This document shows, piece by piece, positions 8,838 to 17,444 of a stretch of DNA of 64,000 nucleotides (the stretch's first letter is position 1; each line of letters opens with the position of its first letter). The DNA is taken from the NCBI GenBank assembly GCA_937931645.1, contig CALHAR010000003.1:124001-188000 (forward strand), given 5' to 3'. The position numbers and the translations under genes were made by a program. The notes under the pieces were generated by a model. That model did no database searches, was not told where the DNA came from, and saw nothing but the letters and a program-made list of their open reading frames with translations. Origin of the DNA: an uncultured Alphaproteobacteria bacterium (GTDB lineage: Bacteria; Pseudomonadota; Alphaproteobacteria; Micavibrionales; Micavibrionaceae).

Positions 8838-9929
8838 ATGTCAGCTCAAAAGAAGAAAACACCTTTAATAGCCATTGTTGCGGCAATATTTTTGCTTGCG
8901 GCAGGGGGCTTCGCTTTTTTCACTCAAAAAACATCGGATACCGTAGAGGGCGATAAAGTCGCATCTAGCGTTGTAGAAGAGCAAGCGGGTACGGATGATA
9001 GTGTTAAAAACACTGAGACGACTGTAGTTGATGCGGCTGAAGATACTGGGATAGAGACTAAGACAGAGACTAATACCGCCGATACCGTACCGCAACCAGA
9101 AATGGAAGCTGAAGGTATTAAGGTTGAACCAGGTAACCCTGTTGTTGCAAAAGTTGATGGTAAAGATATTACGAGAACTGATGTTTATCGTTTTATTCAG
9201 ACGATGCCACAGAATGTTCAGCAATTACCCGCTGTGACGGTTTATCCTATTGCGATGGAACAAGTTGTAAACACACGTATTGTTCAGACGAAAGCGGAGG
9301 AATCTAAGATTGAAGAAACTCCAGAATTTAAACGCGAAATGGAAGTTGTTAAACAACAAATTACACGTAACCTTTATCTGCAAAGAGAAGTTGACACAAA
9401 AATCACCGATAAAATGGTGAAAAACCAGTATGAGAGATACATAAAAGAGATTCCAGCGGTTGAAGAGCGTAATGCCCGTCATATTTTGCTTGATTCAGAA
9501 GATAAAGCGAAAGCTGTTCTTGATAAGCTAAACAAAGGCGGAAAATTTACAGAACTTGCAACAGAACTTTCAATTGGACCAACGGCTCCTAAAGGTGGAG
9601 ACTTGGGTTACTTTGGAAAAGGGGAGATGGTTCCTGAATTTTCAGACGCAGTTTTTGCTATGAAAAAAGGTGATGTTCTTCAAAAACCTGTGAAAACACA
9701 ATTTGGTTGGCATGTTATTCAACTGGTTGATGTGCGTGAGCGCGCAAAGCCAACGTTAGAGCAAATGACCCCGACTATCCGTGCCGAGCTAAGCCGTACA
9801 ATATTAGATGATTTGGTTAAAAACTGGCGCAAAAAAGCTAAAATTGAGCAGTTTGATATCAATGGTAAGCCGTTAAAAGATGGAGCCAATGTCATTGGTG
9901 TTGTTCCAGCGAAACCTGACGCTAAATAA
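8838..9929 (+). CDS. Membrane-anchored or secreted parvulin-type peptidyl-prolyl isomerase
   Basis: A 363-residue PpiC/SurA/PrsA-like foldase. An N-terminal hydrophobic segment (IAIVAAIFLLAAGGFAFF, about residues 11-28) directs it to the periplasm as an anchor or signal. An acidic low-complexity linker (about 35-95) precedes a SurA-N-like helical region, then the rotamase domain at about 212-300 (NARHILL, GGDLGYFGKGEMVPEFSDAVF, TQFGWHVIQL). A C-terminal helix-rich tail follows. It isomerises X-Pro bonds and acts as a chaperone for exported proteins. It is divergent from secA, with which it shares the 188-base promoter region, fitting a joint role in protein export. mutT follows 3 bases downstream; in many relatives argJ sits between these two genes. 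Confidence 0.9.
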   Translation: MSAQKKKTPLIAIVAAIFLLAAGGFAFFTQKTSDTVEGDKVASSVVEEQAGTDDSVKNTETTVVDAAEDTGIETKTETNTADTVPQPEMEAEGIKVEPGNPVVAKVDGKDITRTDVYRFIQTMPQNVQQLPAVTVYPIAMEQVVNTRIVQTKAEESKIEETPEFKREMEVVKQQITRNLYLQREVDTKITDKMVKNQYERYIKEIPAVEERNARHILLDSEDKAKAVLDKLNKGGKFTELATELSIGPTAPKGGDLGYFGKGEMVPEFSDAVFAMKKGDVLQKPVKTQFGWHVIQLVDVRERAKPTLEQMTPTIRAELSRTILDDLVKNWRKKAKIEQFDINGKPLKDGANVIGVVPAKPDAK

Positions 9930-9932
9930 ATT

Positions 9933-10382
9933 ATGGGCTGCGTTGAAGCCTTACAACAGCCGCGAAACGAGACACCAGCAGGATTGCCGATTGTCTTGGT
10001 TGCGGCTGTCGCTTTAGTAGATACGGATAATAATATTTTATTAGCAAAACGCCCCGAAGGTAAAGCGATGGCGGGGCTGTGGGAGTTCCCTGGTGGTAAG
10101 ATTAAAGAAGGGGAAACTCCTGAATTTGCCTTAGTGCGTGAGCTTGTCGAAGAGTTAGGAATTGAAACACGGGAATGTTGCTTTGCACCGCTTGGTTTTG
10201 CGTCCCATTCTTACGATGACTTTCATTTGATGATGCCACTTTATGTTTGCCGTATGTGGACGGGAGAACCAACTCCGATGGAAGGGCAAGAGCTGGCTTG
10301 GGTCAAACCAACGGATCTAGCAAAATATGAAATGCCTGCGGCGGATATTCCTCTTATTTATCAAATTCAAGATAGATTATAA
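9933..10382 (+). CDS. mutT: MutT-type NUDIX hydrolase (8-oxo-dGTP diphosphatase)
   Basis: A 149-residue NUDIX protein. The Nudix box GGKIKEGETPEFALVRELVE continues into ELGI, matching GX5EX7REUXEEXGU. It is preceded by AKRPEGKAMAGLWEFPGG, a layout typical of MutT enzymes that hydrolyse 8-oxo-dGTP to clean the nucleotide pool and avoid A:T to C:G transversions. The ATG lies 3 bases after the stop of the isomerase gene and the stop is 3 bases before the next ATG, so these three genes form an operon. Substrate specificity within NUDIX proteins cannot be proven by sequence alone, but the conserved locus supports MutT. Confidence 0.88.
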   Translation: MGCVEALQQPRNETPAGLPIVLVAAVALVDTDNNILLAKRPEGKAMAGLWEFPGGKIKEGETPEFALVRELVEELGIETRECCFAPLGFASHSYDDFHLMMPLYVCRMWTGEPTPMEGQELAWVKPTDLAKYEMPAADIPLIYQIQDRL

Positions 10383-10385
10383 GCA

Positions 10386-11129
10386 ATGCGCCAACTCAAT
10401 GCCTACAGCCTAAAAAGCTTCTATAACAGTCGCAAAGGGCTAATTGTTCGTAGTCTTGTTAGACAAAAAATTTTAAATACTTGGCCTGAAATAAACCTTC
10501 AACGGTTGATGGGCTATGGTTATGCGCTGCCTTATTTGAGGCCTTACATGGATAAGGCGAGCGGTACGTTTAATATGATGCCAGCCCAGTTAGGGGTGCA
10601 TAACTGGCCACCAGAATCTGATAATTGCGTTTGTCTGCATGCAGAATCTTTATTGCCTCTAGAAACTAATTCAATTGATTTTGTATTGATGGTGCATGGA
10701 TTAGAGTTTTTAGATAATCCAGAAGAAACATTTGAAGAAATCTGGCGTGTTTTAAAAAGCACAGGACGATTGTTAATTGTTGTTCCAAACCGTGTGGGTT
10801 TGTGGGCGCGAGCGGATTGGAGTCCGTTTGGTCAAGGGCGCCCTTATTCGGCCAGACAAGTGGAGAGTTTTTTAAGTGATAATCTATTTGTTCACGAGAG
10901 AACAAGTCATGCTTTGTTTTCTCCACCTTTTGAGAAAGAAGTATTGCTAAGAGGCGCGGAGTTGTTTGAAAAAATAGGGCCTTATTTATATCCTGCGCTT
11001 GGTGGCGTTCATGTTATTGAAGCAACGAAGCAGCTTTATGCAGGTAAGGGAAAAATTGCGCGAGCGGGTATAAGACAAAACGTTAAAAAACCTGTTCCTG
11101 TGGGCGCGGTGCCAACACCCAGAACTTAA
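10386..11129 (+). CDS. Class I SAM-dependent methyltransferase (type 11 fold), substrate unknown
   Basis: A 247-residue methyltransferase. The central part carries the type-11 methyltransferase signature: SIDFVLMVHGLEFLDNPEET (motif II and following helix), EIWRVLKSTGRLLIVVPNR (motif III) and the following VGLWARADWSPFGQGRPY. The N-terminal motif I is poorly conserved, as usual in this alphaproteobacterial group found next to mutT or gloB. It overlaps no gene and follows mutT by 3 bases. The C-terminal 50 residues are basic and proline-rich (KKPVPVGAVPTPRT). The methyl acceptor is not predictable. Confidence 0.8.
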   Translation: MRQLNAYSLKSFYNSRKGLIVRSLVRQKILNTWPEINLQRLMGYGYALPYLRPYMDKASGTFNMMPAQLGVHNWPPESDNCVCLHAESLLPLETNSIDFVLMVHGLEFLDNPEETFEEIWRVLKSTGRLLIVVPNRVGLWARADWSPFGQGRPYSARQVESFLSDNLFVHERTSHALFSPPFEKEVLLRGAELFEKIGPYLYPALGGVHVIEATKQLYAGKGKIARAGIRQNVKKPVPVGAVPTPRT

Positions 11130-11140
11130 AATTAAGACGT

Positions 11141-12178
11141 TTAAAGGTTGAGCGGATTTTGAGGGTCAATGCCATCCATGAATTGTTTGTTACGATCAAT
11201 ATTGGTTAGTTGATATATATATCCAATCCAGTTAGACATGAACGAACGTGCACTGTCTGTCCATGTGTTGTCGATTAATTTTCCAATTTCTTGTTCAGGG
11301 AAAGTGGGGAGATCTCCTGATACATATTGCCTTACAAGATTTTCTGCTTCTGTTGATAGATAGCCAGTGGGAACGGAGGGGACGGAATCCCCTTTTTCTT
11401 TGGCTAAAATGACGTCACGCCTATATTCTTTAAGAAGGCTGACAAGGTCATATTCAGGGTGCCCTTGAATGCAAATATTGCGTAAACCATCAGAGCTAAT
11501 CACAAAGTCTACGCCAATATCTTGCCCTTCAATTAATGGAGACATGCCAGCGTTAATATAGTCTTGTTTAGAAATATTATCATATCGAGAGTTACAAATG
11601 TCTATTTTGGTGTTTACACCCCGAATAAGAGGATGAGTACGGTTTAAAACCCTAAAAGGAAAGACACCATGTATTTTCTTTTCAAAGTTTGTCGGTCGAA
11701 GATTGTGGTAAAATGCCATATAGGCATGGGAAGCAAAACAAGAAGAGATTGTTGAAACAACATTCTTGTTTGCCCATTGGTAAAGGATTCGTAAGTCATT
11801 CCATTTGTTTGGTGTATCAAACAACTCCCGAACGGCGATATTCGCACCAGTAATGATGAGAGCATCTAGCCCTTCATGTTTAAGGGTGTCTATGCTCTCG
11901 TAATGCTGGGCAATATAAGTTGTCGTGTCTTCGTTACGTTCAATCATAGGCAGGGTGAAGGGGTGAACATAAATTTGTGCAACACGGTTACTTTCTCCAA
12001 TGAGTCGGAACCATTGACGTTCTGTGGCTTTAAGGGCGGCATCAGGCATCAGATTACAAAAACCGATATGAAGCGGACGAATGTCTTGATCTTCAGCGCG
12101 GGACGGGTCAAGAATATGCCGTCCTTCCGCTATAAGACGGTCAAAGGTTGGTAAATCTGAGCTTTTGACAATTGGCAT
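11141..12178 (-). CDS. metA: Homoserine O-acyltransferase (MetA family)
   Basis: Activates homoserine by O-acylation from succinyl- or acetyl-CoA, the entry into methionine synthesis. The 345-residue protein matches the MetA/HTS glutamine-amidotransferase-like family over its length. The nucleophile is Cys147 in TISSCFASH and the His-Glu pair is His240/Glu242 in GHPEYD, aligned with Cys142, His235 and Glu237 of the E. coli enzyme. The acyl-donor determinant, Gly in succinyl and Glu in acetyl enzymes, is Ala115 here (TGANIA), so the donor is undecided. It is transcribed away from hisC with only 20 bases between start codons, which leaves no room for a SAM riboswitch leader and places the promoters inside the neighbouring genes or overlapping. 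Confidence 0.88.
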   Translation of the reverse strand: MPIVKSSDLPTFDRLIAEGRHILDPSRAEDQDIRPLHIGFCNLMPDAALKATERQWFRLIGESNRVAQIYVHPFTLPMIERNEDTTTYIAQHYESIDTLKHEGLDALIITGANIAVRELFDTPNKWNDLRILYQWANKNVVSTISSCFASHAYMAFYHNLRPTNFEKKIHGVFPFRVLNRTHPLIRGVNTKIDICNSRYDNISKQDYINAGMSPLIEGQDIGVDFVISSDGLRNICIQGHPEYDLVSLLKEYRRDVILAKEKGDSVPSVPTGYLSTEAENLVRQYVSGDLPTFPEQEIGKLIDNTWTDSARSFMSNWIGYIYQLTNIDRNKQFMDGIDPQNPLNL

Positions 12179-12198
12179 GGTTTGACTATAAGTAAATA

Positions 12199-13287
12199 AT
12201 GATTAAAGCAAAAGATAGTATCTATAAAATTACGCCCTATATAGGCGGGGAAAGCAAGTCCAAAGAAGGCCAACGTATTATAAAGTTGTCATCGAATGAG
12301 GGGGCGTTTGGCCCATCACCGATGGCGGTTAAGGCGATGCAGGAAGTGGCAAAAGATATACACCGTTATCCTGATGGGAGTTGTCATGACCTGCGTGCTG
12401 CTTTGGCCTATAAAAACAATATTCCCGCGGAAAACATTGTTTGTGGTGCAGGATCTGATGAGATTATCTCTTTACTTTGTCAGGCCTATGCAGGTGATGG
12501 TGATGAGGTTTTATACCCTGAACACGGATTTTTAATGTACCCAATTAGAGCTAACTCGGTTGGTGCAACCCCTGTAACGGCTGCCGTTAAAGAAAATTTT
12601 AAGGTTGATGTTCGTGCTCTTACCAATGCAGTGACGGATAAAACAAAAATAATATTTATAGCCAACCCGAGTACACCTACAGGAAGTTACTTGACGCGAG
12701 ATGAAGTTGTTGCGTTTCACAAAGGTTTACCTAGTGATGTTTTATTAGTTTTAGATGCGGCCTATGCCGAATATGTTGAAGATCCTGAGTATACAATTGG
12801 GCATGATTTGGTTGCTCAGCATGATAATATTGTGGTGACACGGACGTTTTCCAAAGCCTATGGTATGGGTGGGGTACGCTTAGGGTGGGCGCATGGATCA
12901 GATGAGGTCATTGATATCCTTAATCGTGTGCGTGGTCCTTTTAATGTAAGTATAGAAGCGCAAGCGGCAGGAGTTGCGGCATTAAAAGATGATGATTTTC
13001 TTAAAAAATCTTTAGAGCATAATAAGAAATGCCGTGAAGATACAAAGCAGGCATTAGAGGAAATTGGCTTGAAGGTTTACCAAAGTGTCACCAATTTTTT
13101 ATTGGTTAATTTTGGGTCGCCAGAGAACGCGGAAAATACGAGATTGGCTTTGAAAGACCAAGGTATTCTTATTCGTCAGATGGGCGCGTATAATTTACCA
13201 GCCTGTCTGCGTATTACGATTGGGACAACTGAAGAGATGGGGCTTGTGGTTAAAGCTATCAAAGGCTATATAAATAATCATGGTTAG
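12199..13287 (+). CDS. hisC: Histidinol-phosphate / aromatic aminotransferase
   Basis: A 362-residue fold-type I PLP aminotransferase of the HisC family. Visible blocks are LSSNEGAFGPSP at the N-terminus, GAGSDEIISLLCQAY, the Asn/Pro site IANPSTPTGSY, the Asp and Tyr of LDAAYAEY, and the PLP lysine in TRTFSKAYGMGGVRLGW. HisC makes histidinol phosphate; paralogues linked to tyrA, as here, often also transaminate prephenate or aromatic oxo acids. The next gene downstream is tyrA, which supports an aromatic role alongside histidine synthesis. No other his gene is in the window. The ATG at 12199 gives the normal N-terminus. Confidence 0.9.
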   Translation: MIKAKDSIYKITPYIGGESKSKEGQRIIKLSSNEGAFGPSPMAVKAMQEVAKDIHRYPDGSCHDLRAALAYKNNIPAENIVCGAGSDEIISLLCQAYAGDGDEVLYPEHGFLMYPIRANSVGATPVTAAVKENFKVDVRALTNAVTDKTKIIFIANPSTPTGSYLTRDEVVAFHKGLPSDVLLVLDAAYAEYVEDPEYTIGHDLVAQHDNIVVTRTFSKAYGMGGVRLGWAHGSDEVIDILNRVRGPFNVSIEAQAAGVAALKDDDFLKKSLEHNKKCREDTKQALEEIGLKVYQSVTNFLLVNFGSPENAENTRLALKDQGILIRQMGAYNLPACLRITIGTTEEMGLVVKAIKGYINNHG

Positions 13288-13407
13288 TCATATTCAACAG
13301 CTTTGCGATTTTAACGCATATTACGCTTCCTATTATCCCCAATAGGCGGGATACATATTTTATTACTCAACACACATCTTATTAATTATATTATAGTCTA
13401 TTAACGT

Positions 13408-13445
13408 AGCGTTGCCGACTTGTCAGCTTGTCGGTATAGAACGCT
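13408..13445 (+). promoter_or_regulatory. Two-part hairpin in the tyrA leader
   Basis: An outer stem AGCGTT/AACGCT (13408-13413 with 13440-13445) encloses an inner stem GCCGAC/GTCGGT (13414-13419 with 13430-13435), with a four-base asymmetric bulge. It ends 16 bases before the tyrA ATG and just before the ribosome site AAAAAGGAAG. Such a structure could modulate translation or act as an attenuator, or simply be a terminator for hisC. No leader peptide rich in aromatic codons was seen. Confidence 0.4.
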
Positions 13446-13460
13446 TAAAAAGGAAGTTTT

Positions 13461-14354
13461 ATGTTTAAACAAATTACAATTATTGGCTTTGGTCTTATTG
13501 GTTCATCTGTTGCGCGAGCGATTATTGAGTATAAACAAGCGGAGACAATTGTCTGTGTTGATGAAGATCCAGATGTTTGTAACAAGGTATTAGCCATGGG
13601 CTTGGCGGATGATGCAACAACCGACCCATCATTAGGTGTGGCAGGGAGTGATATGGTTATTCTTTGTTGTCCCGTTGGGGCAATGGAGCATGTTGCCAGC
13701 CGCATTACGGGTCATTTAAACCAAAACTGTATTGTAACAGATGTGGGGTCTGTTAAGGGTGCGGTTATTAAAGTGTTACAGCCACGTTTACCGTCTTACG
13801 TCCATCTTGTGCCTGCACACCCAATTTCGGGGTCTGAAAAAACAGGGCCAGATAACGGCTTTGCAGAATTATTTCAAAATCGTTGGTGCATTATTACCCC
13901 CTTGCCAGATACAGAGTTATTGGCGATTGAAGGAGTGACGAAGCTTTGGGAATCGTTCGGCTCTATGGTTGAGATTATGGATCCTGAACATCATGATTTG
14001 GTGCTAGGGCTGACATCGCATTTACCGCATTTGATTGCATATAGTGTTGTAGGTACGGCAACAGATTTAGAAGATGATATTAAGTCTGAGGTTATTAAGT
14101 TTTCCGCGGCGGGATTTCGTGATTTTACAAGAATTGCGGCCTCTGACCCTGTCATGTGGCGTGATGTGTTCTTGAATAATAAAGAGGCGGTGCTAGAGGT
14201 TCTTCAACGCTTTACAGAGGATTTAACCGCCTTGCAAAAGGCAATCCGAAAGGGGGACGGGGAGTATCTTTATCAACAATTCACCGAAACCAGAGACATC
14301 AGAAATGCCATTGTTGAAGCAGGGCAGGCCGATTATTTAGAGCCTGATCTATAA
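13461..14354 (+). CDS. tyrA: Prephenate/arogenate dehydrogenase
   Basis: Oxidative decarboxylation of prephenate or arogenate for tyrosine synthesis. A 297-residue protein without fused chorismate mutase or ACT domain. The N-terminal Rossmann fold is shown by IIGFGLIGSSVARAI (GxGxxG), followed by VTDVGSVKG and the substrate loop HPISGSEKTGPDNG. The helical C-terminal domain includes GLTSHLPHLIAYS and FRDFTRIAASDPVMWRDVF, all typical of the alphaproteobacterial TyrC/TyrA class. The ribosome site AAGGAAG is 8 bases before the ATG. Linked to hisC upstream and converging on the DUF2125 gene with an 11-base gap. Confidence 0.93.
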   Translation: MFKQITIIGFGLIGSSVARAIIEYKQAETIVCVDEDPDVCNKVLAMGLADDATTDPSLGVAGSDMVILCCPVGAMEHVASRITGHLNQNCIVTDVGSVKGAVIKVLQPRLPSYVHLVPAHPISGSEKTGPDNGFAELFQNRWCIITPLPDTELLAIEGVTKLWESFGSMVEIMDPEHHDLVLGLTSHLPHLIAYSVVGTATDLEDDIKSEVIKFSAAGFRDFTRIAASDPVMWRDVFLNNKEAVLEVLQRFTEDLTALQKAIRKGDGEYLYQQFTETRDIRNAIVEAGQADYLEPDL

Positions 14355-14365
14355 AGCTGTAGCGT

Positions 14366-15136
14366 TTAAAGTTTGTCAGGCCATGTGACTTTTGGAATGG
14401 TTATTGTTTGTATGGGGCCTGCAATTAGTTTTCGATTTTTAATTTGAATGTCGAGCTGTACGAATTTTCTGCCTGTTGTTTCATCTGTGGTTGCCATGCC
14501 GTTTAGGACTGTTAAGGCAAGACTGGCGGCGAAAGGGCTTAACTCGCTTGTTTCAGCGCTCATAAAGTGAATTAGCTTATCGTAATCTGTTATTTTCGTG
14601 TTTAGGTTTAGGCTAGGTTGAAGGTTGCTGTCTAACCCGATAGGGCCGCTTGCCTCTATCAGCATGTTGTTTTTATTAATCGCTATTTTTTTAAAATCAA
14701 TCGCGCCTACATTTTTCTGCCATAGGGAAACTTGTCTTTGCGTTAACTCTTCAGGGAAGTAGTCGGGTGTTATGAGGGTGGTTTTAAATTCGTCTATCTC
14801 AAAGAGCTGCTGTGTTGAGGTGCTTTGGATAGCAATATCGTTAATGGTAAGGGTGACAAGACGTGAGAAGATAGGAAAAGTTTCGATTGTGAGTGTATCA
14901 AATTTTATAGATGTATCGCCGTGAGAAAAACCTTTATCGTAGCTTAAAACTGGTGTGAAAGGGAATCCTGATAGCTTAGTCTTATCACCATAAAACTCAT
15001 ACCCTGATTCAGGGCCATCAATGTCATAGAATTGATTAACTTCTGCGTTTATGGTTTGTGCCATATAGAGCCAAAAACCGCAGTAAAGAAGAAGCGCGGC
15101 TAATGTAAAGAAAAAGAGATATTTAAAGACCTTCAT
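14366..15136 (-). CDS. DUF2125 family protein, membrane-anchored
   Basis: A 256-residue protein with an N-terminal anchor or signal (YLFFFTLAALLLYCGFWLYMA, about residues 5-25) and a mainly beta-predicted periplasmic portion. The motif SGFPFTPVLSYD is the G-(F/Y)-P-F hallmark of DUF2125, a family found mainly in alphaproteobacteria and of unknown biochemical role. Its start overlaps the plsC stop by one base (TAATG), so it is the last gene of the ftsEX-ydcF-plsC operon. Position after plsC and the AsmA-like beta-repeat character suggest an envelope-lipid role, but that is inference. Confidence 0.8.
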   Translation of the reverse strand: MKVFKYLFFFTLAALLLYCGFWLYMAQTINAEVNQFYDIDGPESGYEFYGDKTKLSGFPFTPVLSYDKGFSHGDTSIKFDTLTIETFPIFSRLVTLTINDIAIQSTSTQQLFEIDEFKTTLITPDYFPEELTQRQVSLWQKNVGAIDFKKIAINKNNMLIEASGPIGLDSNLQPSLNLNTKITDYDKLIHFMSAETSELSPFAASLALTVLNGMATTDETTGRKFVQLDIQIKNRKLIAGPIQTITIPKVTWPDKL

Positions 15137-15918
15137 TATGCGTCATCAGTCGTTAATTGAGGAGTGGGAGGGGTTTTGAGGTAAGGATAATTTTGTTTTG
15201 CCTCAACCATTAGAGCTATTGATTTATCCTCTAACCTATCTTGCAATGCTTTAATAACCTTCTTGTCAGGCAAGCCAGTTTCAATGGGAGGAAGGAATTC
15301 AAAAATAACTTTGCCTGAATTTTTAATAAAGCTGTTACGTCCCCAGAACATACCGCTATTTAAAGCCAGAGGAATGATGGGCATATCTGTATGGCTGTAC
15401 ATTTTAACGATACCCCCTTTGTAAGGTTTCTCTTTGGTAGTGGTGTTTGTATCAACGCGTGTACCTTGGGGAAATATGAGAATAGGGCGTTTTTGAGTTT
15501 CCATTATTTTGGCACCATTGACGATGGATTTGATGGCCTCTTCTTTGTTGCTACGGTCTATGGCGATGACACCCAGTTTGTTTAAGAAGAAACCAAAAAG
15601 AGGTATGCTTAATAATTCTTTTTTCAATACGATGGTGGGGTCATTGAGTAAGTAATGGAGCTTTAAGGTCTCATACGCAGATTGATGCTTAGCCGCCACG
15701 ATATAATTACCTTGAGCGGGGATATGCTCTTGCCCCCTGACTTCAAAAGTTAGCTTTAATATATTTTTTTCTAAAAAATAGACAATAGAAAGCCATAGCT
15801 TGGTGACCCATAATATAGTTGAACGTGGGAATAAAAGAGTTGGTATAAATATAATACAGGCGAGCGCCGTTATACTATAAAAGGTAAAATTGAATATAAG
15901 GGATCTGAGTAAGGTCAT
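15136..15918 (-). CDS. plsC: 1-acyl-sn-glycerol-3-phosphate acyltransferase
   Basis: Acylates lysophosphatidic acid to phosphatidic acid at the inner membrane. Motif I is KHQSAYETL (alphaproteobacterial variant of HX4D with Glu), followed by the FPQGTRV motif (variant of FPEGTR) and PIIPLALNSG. An N-terminal membrane segment (LIFNFTFYSITALACIIFIP) is present. The start is taken at the ATG 15916-15918, giving an ATGA overlap with the upstream ydcF stop; an in-frame TTG at 15936 would add six residues inside ydcF. The glutamine in FPQGTR is a change from the common Glu but is seen in relatives. Member of the ftsE-ftsX-ydcF-plsC operon. Confidence 0.9.
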   Translation of the reverse strand: MTLLRSLIFNFTFYSITALACIIFIPTLLFPRSTILWVTKLWLSIVYFLEKNILKLTFEVRGQEHIPAQGNYIVAAKHQSAYETLKLHYLLNDPTIVLKKELLSIPLFGFFLNKLGVIAIDRSNKEEAIKSIVNGAKIMETQKRPILIFPQGTRVDTNTTTKEKPYKGGIVKMYSHTDMPIIPLALNSGMFWGRNSFIKNSGKVIFEFLPPIETGLPDKKVIKALQDRLEDKSIALMVEAKQNYPYLKTPPTPQLTTDDA

Positions 15919-16490
15919 GTGATGGTTTGCATCCAACGGATAATGGTTTTGTTATATTCACTAAATGTTAACTGCCAAAAGCGTCCTTTCCATGATTCAA
16001 AATCATCTGTAAAAACGGCATTTTCAATTATATCTATATCTGAAGAAAGAAGGTTTTTAATTTCCATGGAGGCGCGTGGCATATGGTAGCTAGACGTTAC
16101 GAGCCGAAAAGATTTTATATTGTTTTTATTGACCCAGTCTTCAACTTCGGTTGCGTTACTGACGGTATCAATGGAGTCATATCCTAAAAATAGGCAGCAT
16201 GGACGAGGGGAGGTTGGCTGTTTCCAACTTTTGAAAATATCCTCTTTTGTGACGTCTTTATTGACGCCTGAAATAAATAGCTTTGGTGCTTTTTTATTTT
16301 TCAGTAAGTTTATACCTTCATTAATACGACCATTACCACCGGTTAAAACAATGATGGCATCGGTCTTTGTGTTATCTTGGGTTGGTTGTGCCAAGGCGAT
16401 ATTGGTTGCAAACCATAACCATCCAAGTCCCCAAACAATAAGCAAGGTGAAAAGGGGAAGGAAGATAAAGCTGAGTAGTTTTGATATCAT
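15915..16490 (-). CDS. YdcF/ElyC (DUF218) family membrane protein
   Basis: A 191-residue DUF218 protein: N-terminal transmembrane segment (FIFLPLFTLLIVWGLGWLWF), then the domain with TDAIIVLTGGNGRINEGI, LFISGVNKDV, the Asp-rich YDSIDTVSNATEVEDWV and LVTSSYHMPRASMEI. The family (YdcF, SanA, ElyC) acts at the envelope; ElyC and SanA influence peptidoglycan and lipid-carrier metabolism. Location between ftsX and plsC, in a widely conserved alphaproteobacterial order, fits an envelope role. It starts 12 bases after the ftsX stop and overlaps plsC by an ATGA. Confidence 0.85.
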   Translation of the reverse strand: MISKLLSFIFLPLFTLLIVWGLGWLWFATNIALAQPTQDNTKTDAIIVLTGGNGRINEGINLLKNKKAPKLFISGVNKDVTKEDIFKSWKQPTSPRPCCLFLGYDSIDTVSNATEVEDWVNKNNIKSFRLVTSSYHMPRASMEIKNLLSSDIDIIENAVFTDDFESWKGRFWQLTFSEYNKTIIRWMQTIT

Positions 16491-16502
16491 GAAGGTTTGA
16501 TA

Positions 16503-17444
16503 TTAGGGCATTTTTGATAGAACGCGCAAGACTGTTTGCCGTGCGGTTACCATAGCCAGCAAGCCAATGAAAAGAGGGAGAAGGATCAAAATAGTCACTT
16601 GCAGGCTATTTAAATCAAAATCTGGTAATAGATTGATTTCTTTTTGTTTTAAAGCCCAGCCTATTATGGTTATAAAAATAAGCCCAATAACTGCACCGAT
16701 GGCAGAGCCTTGGAGGCAGGCGATAAAGCTGTAACGTTGTAGTTGATTGGCGATATAGCGGTCTCCTGCGCCCATAAGGTGTAGTAGCTCAAGCTCTTCA
16801 TGATAGGCGGCCATACGCGCCTGCACCGCGCCTGCAACGGCAACAATGGTGGTTATCATAATAAGCGTAGAGATTAAGATGGCTGCAAAATTGAGTGCCC
16901 CTGTAAATTTGAGTAAATCTGTCAACCATGTGCCATGTGTGTCTAACCTGATATGCTCACCGAAACTCTTAAGACGGTTCTCTAGCGCACTGTAGTTTAT
17001 ATCAACTTTGTCTTTGAAGCTGATAGAGATGATACCAGGAAGGGGAACATTTTCGAATGTGATGTCATCACCCAGCCAAGGAGACACAAGATCTTTGATG
17101 TCCTGCGTTGCCATAATCTCAGCACTGTCAATATGAGGGTGATTTTCCAAGAAAGATAGGATGTCTTTACCTGTCTGATTAAGGGTGGCTTGCTCTATGA
17201 TATTACCGTTATTGTCTTCGGCAGGGATTTCAACCGTAGCTTTGTTTTCTAAGCCTGATGACCAACGTTCGGTCATTTCAGATAAAGCAAAAGAAGCAGA
17301 GAGGGCAAAGATGGCTAATATAGTCATTAAGCCCATGAGGACTTTAAGGAAGTTGCCGCCAGCGCCTTTGTTTAAAGGGAGGTCATATTGGCGTTTTTCT
17401 TTTGCCACACCGAGGGAGCGTTCTTTCTTTTTAAAACGTATCAT
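16503..17444 (-). CDS. ftsX: Cell division protein FtsX
   Basis: The permease-like partner of FtsE, which at the divisome couples ATP hydrolysis to activation of peptidoglycan hydrolases. The 313-residue protein has a basic cytoplasmic N-terminus, a first transmembrane segment (LKVLMGLMTILAIFALSASFAL), a periplasmic domain of about 125 residues and three further transmembrane segments (LNFAAILISTLIMITTIVAVAGA; FIACLQGSAIGAVIGLIFITIIGWAL; VTILILLPLFIGLLAMV). The motif YHEELELLHLMGAGDRYIANQ is typical of FtsX. Its ATG directly follows the ftsE stop. No pseudogene features. Confidence 0.92.
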   Translation of the reverse strand: MIRFKKKERSLGVAKEKRQYDLPLNKGAGGNFLKVLMGLMTILAIFALSASFALSEMTERWSSGLENKATVEIPAEDNNGNIIEQATLNQTGKDILSFLENHPHIDSAEIMATQDIKDLVSPWLGDDITFENVPLPGIISISFKDKVDINYSALENRLKSFGEHIRLDTHGTWLTDLLKFTGALNFAAILISTLIMITTIVAVAGAVQARMAAYHEELELLHLMGAGDRYIANQLQRYSFIACLQGSAIGAVIGLIFITIIGWALKQKEINLLPDFDLNSLQVTILILLPLFIGLLAMVTARQTVLRVLSKMP

